DNA of 33,585 bases, taken from positions 1 to 33,585 of the forward strand of contig CAJMLQ010000019.1 of assembly GCA_905214265.1 (NCBI GenBank), read 5' to 3'. Positions within the stretch are counted from its first letter, which is position 1; each line of letters begins with the position of its first letter. The notes beneath the pieces are model-generated. The model ran no database searches, was not told the DNA's origin, and saw nothing but the letters and a program-made list of their open reading frames with translations. Shown piece by piece: positions 30,532 through 33,585 of the stretch. Origin of the DNA: an uncultured bacterium. GTDB lineage: Bacteria > Bacillota > Clostridia > Oscillospirales > Ruminococcaceae. Made by a program: the position numbers and the translations under genes.

Positions 30532-32099
30532 AAGGAATCGTCTATCTCTTCTGCACGACCATAAAAAATTCGCTGAAGGAATTTTTCAAGCGCCCCTCCA
30601 AGATCATCGCCGGGATCTTCTTCGCGGCGATGCTGGTCATGGTGATCGTTTCCGGCCAGATGGGGGCCGCAGAATCCAGCGGGGTATTCCGTCCCGCCGC
30701 CGAGCTTTCCGCTATCGTGCTGGCGCTGTACGCCGTCATCTTCTTTCTCACTGCCCACCAAGGCCTCTCCTCCGGTGCCAGCTTCTATTCCATGGCGGAC
30801 GTGAACCTGCTCTTTTCCTGTCCCATCTCCACCCGACGCATCCTCCTTTACGGCCTGATCCGCCAGATGGGGACCTCCCTGCTGGTGGGATTTTTCCTGC
30901 TGTTCCAGTATTCCTGGCTCCACATGACCTATAACCTCTCCCTGGCCGGACTGATACTAATCCTTGTCGGCTATGCGGCGACGATGTTCTGCGGCCAGCT
31001 GACGGCGATGGTGGTCTACTCCGCCACCGCCGGGGATGAACGCCGCCAGAAGCTGGTCCGGGGCATGCTCTATGCCGTGATCCTGCTCTGCGCAGCCGGC
31101 ATCCTGATCCCCGCCCTGACCGCGGGCGGCAATTTTCTGGAAGCCGCCGTGGCCTCTGGCAATTCCCCCTGGACCATGGCCGTCCCCGTGGCGGGCTGGC
31201 TCCGTTCCATCGCCGGAATCGCCTTGGGCGGCAGCGTCGTGGACCTGGCCTTGGGGTTCTGCCTGACCGTGGCTTACGTCGGCGCGCTGCTGATTCTCCA
31301 AACCCGGGTCAACGCCGACTTCTATGAGGACGTTCTCAAGGCCACGGAGATTTCCTTCAGCGCCATCACCGCGAAAAAGGAAGGGAAACTTGCCGAAGCC
31401 CTCCCCCAGAACGTCAAGGTCGGCAAAACCGGATTGGGTCCCGGAAAAGACGCCTTTTTCCTGAAGCATCGGCTGGAGGACCGCCGCAGCCGCTTCTTCC
31501 TTTTTGATATGATGTCCGTGATCATGGCGGTCATGGCGCTCCTCTTCTCGTATATTCTCCGGGGTGAAGGCGTCCTGCCCATCTTCATCTTTACCACTTA
31601 TTTGCAGGTATTCACCTCCATGACCGGCCGCTGGGTAAAGGAGCTGACCTTCCCCTACGTTTATCTGGTCCCTCAGCCGCCCTTCCGAAAGCTGATCTGT
31701 ATCTGCAAGCAGAACATGCTGAAGATCGCCGCGGATGCGGTCATCGTCATGCTGCCCGCCGGATTGATCCTCCAGGCCGGCGTGGTGGGCACCCTCGCTC
31801 TTATCCTGGCCCGGATGGGCTTCGGCATCCTCTTCATGGCCGGCAACATCCTAGCGGAGCGCATTTTTGGCTCCCTGACCAACAAAATCCTGATCATGGG
31901 ACTCTACATGCTGACCATGCTGCTTCTGGCCATTCCCGGCGTAGTCCTTGGCATCGTCCTGGGGACGATTCTCCCCATCGGGGAGCTGGCCGCCGCTGCG
32001 GGCTTCGGCGTCACGGTTTTCTGGAACCTTCTGGTCGCGGCGGTCATCGGCTTCTGCTGCCGCAACATTTTGAACTGTGCGGAACTGAACAACCGGTAA
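30528..32099 (+). CDS. Putative ABC exporter permease
   Basis: 523 residues from ATG 30528, overlapping the ATPase stop. About twelve hydrophobic segments in two blocks, separated by a cytoplasmic part near residues 265-320 (FYEDVLKATEISFSAITAKKEGKLAEALPQNVKVGKTGLGPGKDAFFLKHRLEDRRSRFFLFD). This layout and the phrase FFLTAHQGLSSGASFYSMADVNLLFSCPISTRRILLYGLIRQMG fit the 'putative ABC exporter' family of Firmicutes. It is the membrane half of the exporter. What it transports is unknown. Confidence 0.88.
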   Translation: MKGIVYLFCTTIKNSLKEFFKRPSKIIAGIFFAAMLVMVIVSGQMGAAESSGVFRPAAELSAIVLALYAVIFFLTAHQGLSSGASFYSMADVNLLFSCPISTRRILLYGLIRQMGTSLLVGFFLLFQYSWLHMTYNLSLAGLILILVGYAATMFCGQLTAMVVYSATAGDERRQKLVRGMLYAVILLCAAGILIPALTAGGNFLEAAVASGNSPWTMAVPVAGWLRSIAGIALGGSVVDLALGFCLTVAYVGALLILQTRVNADFYEDVLKATEISFSAITAKKEGKLAEALPQNVKVGKTGLGPGKDAFFLKHRLEDRRSRFFLFDMMSVIMAVMALLFSYILRGEGVLPIFIFTTYLQVFTSMTGRWVKELTFPYVYLVPQPPFRKLICICKQNMLKIAADAVIVMLPAGLILQAGVVGTLALILARMGFGILFMAGNILAERIFGSLTNKILIMGLYMLTMLLLAIPGVVLGIVLGTILPIGELAAAAGFGVTVFWNLLVAAVIGFCCRNILNCAELNNR

Positions 32100-32121
32100 C
32101 GCATCGAAAGGAGCGGATCCC

Positions 32122-33186
32122 ATGCCAACCCTGCAAGCCGCCCTCGCCCTGCGGATGGAGCGCCAACACTTGACGCGCCCCGCGCCGGAAACTGGGTATG
32201 ATCCCCTCTTCCGGCTTCTCTCCCCCGTCCCGACAGTCTACTGGTGCTGCCCCGGCGATCCGCCCCGCCTCTCCTTCCGGGCGAATTTTGACGACGGGGC
32301 CTACAACGACCGCCGCCGGAGCCGACGGGAGATCGTCAAGGGTCGTTTTTTGGGCGGGACCTTGGCCTATGTCGAAGCAACGGAGCTGCCGTTGTTCGCC
32401 GCCCTCTGCCGCAAAGCGCCCAAATCCTCCGAAACCCAGCGGATGCTCCTAGACCTGCTCCGCCGGGAGGGGCCCATGAGCATCGGCGTCATGCGGGAGC
32501 TGACCGGCCTTCCCGCCAAGGAGATCACCCCTGCCCTCCACAAGCTCCAGGAGGCGTTTCTGGTTTTCGAGGACCAGGCAGACGGGAGCTGGGAGCGGGG
32601 CTGGTATCTGCTGGAGGAGGAATTCCCGGAGGTCCCGGCGTCCGCTCTTTCCTTTGAGGAGGCCCTTCAAACGGTCCTCCTGCGGTTCGCCGAAGCCTTT
32701 GTCTTTGTGGAGCCCGCCGCCGCGAAATCCTTCTACCGTCTGCCCCTGAAGGCGGTGTCTGCCGCACTTTCTTCCCTCTGCGCCCAGGGAAAACTGGAGC
32801 CCCTCGAGTTAGACGGCCGCACCGGCTTCCTCCGCCCCGAAGACCGGACGCTTCTAAACTGCGCCGCCCCGCCGGATCCCTCCATCTTCTGCCTCCACCG
32901 CAACGACCCTCTAGTCCGGGCCGAGGAGGCCTCGCTGAAGGAACGTTTTCCCGCTGGGGAATGGGAACCCCTCCAATACCTGCTGATCGACGGCGATTTC
33001 CGCGGCGTGGTCCTGGGCAAATTCCGCCAGAGCCCCCACGACGTGGAAGAGATCCTTCTGGACCTGCCCTCGGAGGAAGCCGCCGCCCGCCGGAAGGAGA
33101 TCCTCTCTGCCGTCTGGCAGGTCAATTCCCGGGAGCACAGCCCCTCTCCCCGTCTCCGCACCCTTTCCGTCTTCCCAAAAGCCTGA
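32122..33186 (+). CDS. Winged-helix protein, AlkZ/YcaQ-like (uncertain)
   Basis: 354 residues from ATG 32122, AAAGGAG upstream and 22 bases after the permease stop. The start LRMERQHLTRP, a winged-helix stretch MRELTGLPAKEITPALHKLQEAFLVFEDQ, and the C-terminal HRNDPLVRAEE...LLIDGDFRGVVLGKFRQSPHDVEEILLDLP resemble the HTH_42 (AlkZ/YcaQ) DNA-glycosylase group, in which a QxQ/QxD motif and winged helices act on alkylated bases or crosslinks. The catalytic glutamine motif is not clear here, so it may be a non-catalytic relative. It is likely co-transcribed with the ABC exporter. Confidence 0.6.
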   Translation: MPTLQAALALRMERQHLTRPAPETGYDPLFRLLSPVPTVYWCCPGDPPRLSFRANFDDGAYNDRRRSRREIVKGRFLGGTLAYVEATELPLFAALCRKAPKSSETQRMLLDLLRREGPMSIGVMRELTGLPAKEITPALHKLQEAFLVFEDQADGSWERGWYLLEEEFPEVPASALSFEEALQTVLLRFAEAFVFVEPAAAKSFYRLPLKAVSAALSSLCAQGKLEPLELDGRTGFLRPEDRTLLNCAAPPDPSIFCLHRNDPLVRAEEASLKERFPAGEWEPLQYLLIDGDFRGVVLGKFRQSPHDVEEILLDLPSEEAAARRKEILSAVWQVNSREHSPSPRLRTLSVFPKA

Positions 33187-33203
33187 AAATCCACACCGAC
33201 GCA

Positions 33204-33247
33204 GCGAACCCCCTTCCGGAATCCAACCGTTCCGGAAGGGGGTTCGC
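33204..33247. terminator. Perfect 18-base hairpin between convergent genes
   Basis: Arms GCGAACCCCCTTCCGGAA (33204-33221) and TTCCGGAAGGGGGTTCGC (33230-33247). There is no T-run in either direction, so it may act as a stabilising or rho-type stop rather than a classic terminator. Confidence 0.6.
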
Positions 33248-33248
33248 G

Positions 33249-33536
33249 TCAGCTCCACAGCTCCGTCCACCTGCTCCGGCGGACGGTCTCTTTTGGCACG
33301 TCTTCTACTGTGACCAGGATGGTGTCCTCCCCGATGACGTCGATACTCTCCCAAGGGATGTTCACATCCGGCTGCCGCCCCAGCAAGCCGAACAGCCGCA
33401 GCTTTCCATAAACGACCAGCCCTTTTACCTGAGCCCGTTCCGTGTCGATGGTCACATCATCCACAAATCCCAGTTTGGTGCCGTCCTTGATGTTGACAAT
33501 TTCCTTGCGCTGCAAATCACAGATCTTCGCTTCCAC
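33249..33536 (-). CDS. YlmC/YmxH-family sporulation protein (PRC-barrel)
   Basis: 95 residues from GTG 33536, after AGGAGG. The PRC-barrel is complete: CDLQRKEIVNIKDGTKLGFVDDVTIDTERAQVKGLVVYG and the DVNIPWESIDVIGEDTILV motif that defines YlmC/YmxH. Proteins of this family are linked to sporulation in Bacillus and Clostridia, though the mechanism is not settled. The family's presence is the best hint that this organism is, or descends from, a spore-former. It is single here, with an 18-base hairpin just past its stop. Confidence 0.9.
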   Translation of the reverse strand: MEAKICDLQRKEIVNIKDGTKLGFVDDVTIDTERAQVKGLVVYGKLRLFGLLGRQPDVNIPWESIDVIGEDTILVTVEDVPKETVRRSRWTELWS

Positions 33537-33585
33537 GGCGGCACCTCCTTCTGCTACAGTCTATTCGCAGAGAGCCTCCGGTATG

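Overview
The window looks like a chromosome segment from an endospore-forming or spore-former-derived anaerobic Firmicute of the Clostridia, most likely Oscillospiraceae (Clostridium cluster IV). The basis is high-GC coding DNA, strong AGGAGG-type ribosome binding sites, TTGACA/TATAAT-type promoters with 17-base spacers, formate-tetrahydrofolate ligase, a YlmC/YmxH-type sporulation protein, a YtrA-like GntR regulator, and cell-wall-binding repeats. The species assignment is inference; there is no rRNA or tRNA in the window. No prophage, insertion sequence, CRISPR array or plasmid function was seen. The gene content is mostly housekeeping and transport.

Left part (1-9.2 kb): the end of a GNAT acetyltransferase; an aldose-1-epimerase-like gene; a GntR-ABC ATPase-ABC permease operon whose promoter carries a near-perfect palindrome; a CNNM/CorC-type membrane protein behind a roughly 260-base leader with its own possible leader ORF; a secreted MltG-like transglycosylase fused to cell-wall-binding repeats; a UroD/corrinoid-methyltransferase-like gene divergent from an AraC regulator plus esterase pair.

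Middle part (9.2-20.4 kb, nearly all on the minus strand): a cysteine-rich unknown protein, a YccF membrane protein, a complete branched-chain amino-acid ABC importer (livK-H-M-G-F) ending in a CBS-CBS-ACT protein, a MATE exporter and the PcrA/UvrD helicase. livK has a strong promoter with a cre-like sequence in its spacer.

Right part (20.6-33.6 kb): a signal-peptide-less Cu/Zn-SOD-family protein, a small unknown protein, a cysteine synthase, a TIM-barrel sugar isomerase, and a minus-strand series fhs-rodA-rsmD-coaD-coiled coil. Then come a small basic unknown protein, mscL, an ABC exporter pair followed by a winged-helix (AlkZ-like) protein, and a YlmC/YmxH PRC-barrel protein.

The most interesting points are non-coding. 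One is a strongly folded leader with a terminator-like hairpin in front of fhs, with no recognisable THF riboswitch. The other is the leader in front of the CNNM/CorC gene, whose possible leader peptide is Pro-rich and followed by Arg-Arg, reminiscent of enterobacterial MgtL. The MltG fusion to cell-wall-binding repeats is the most unusual protein architecture.
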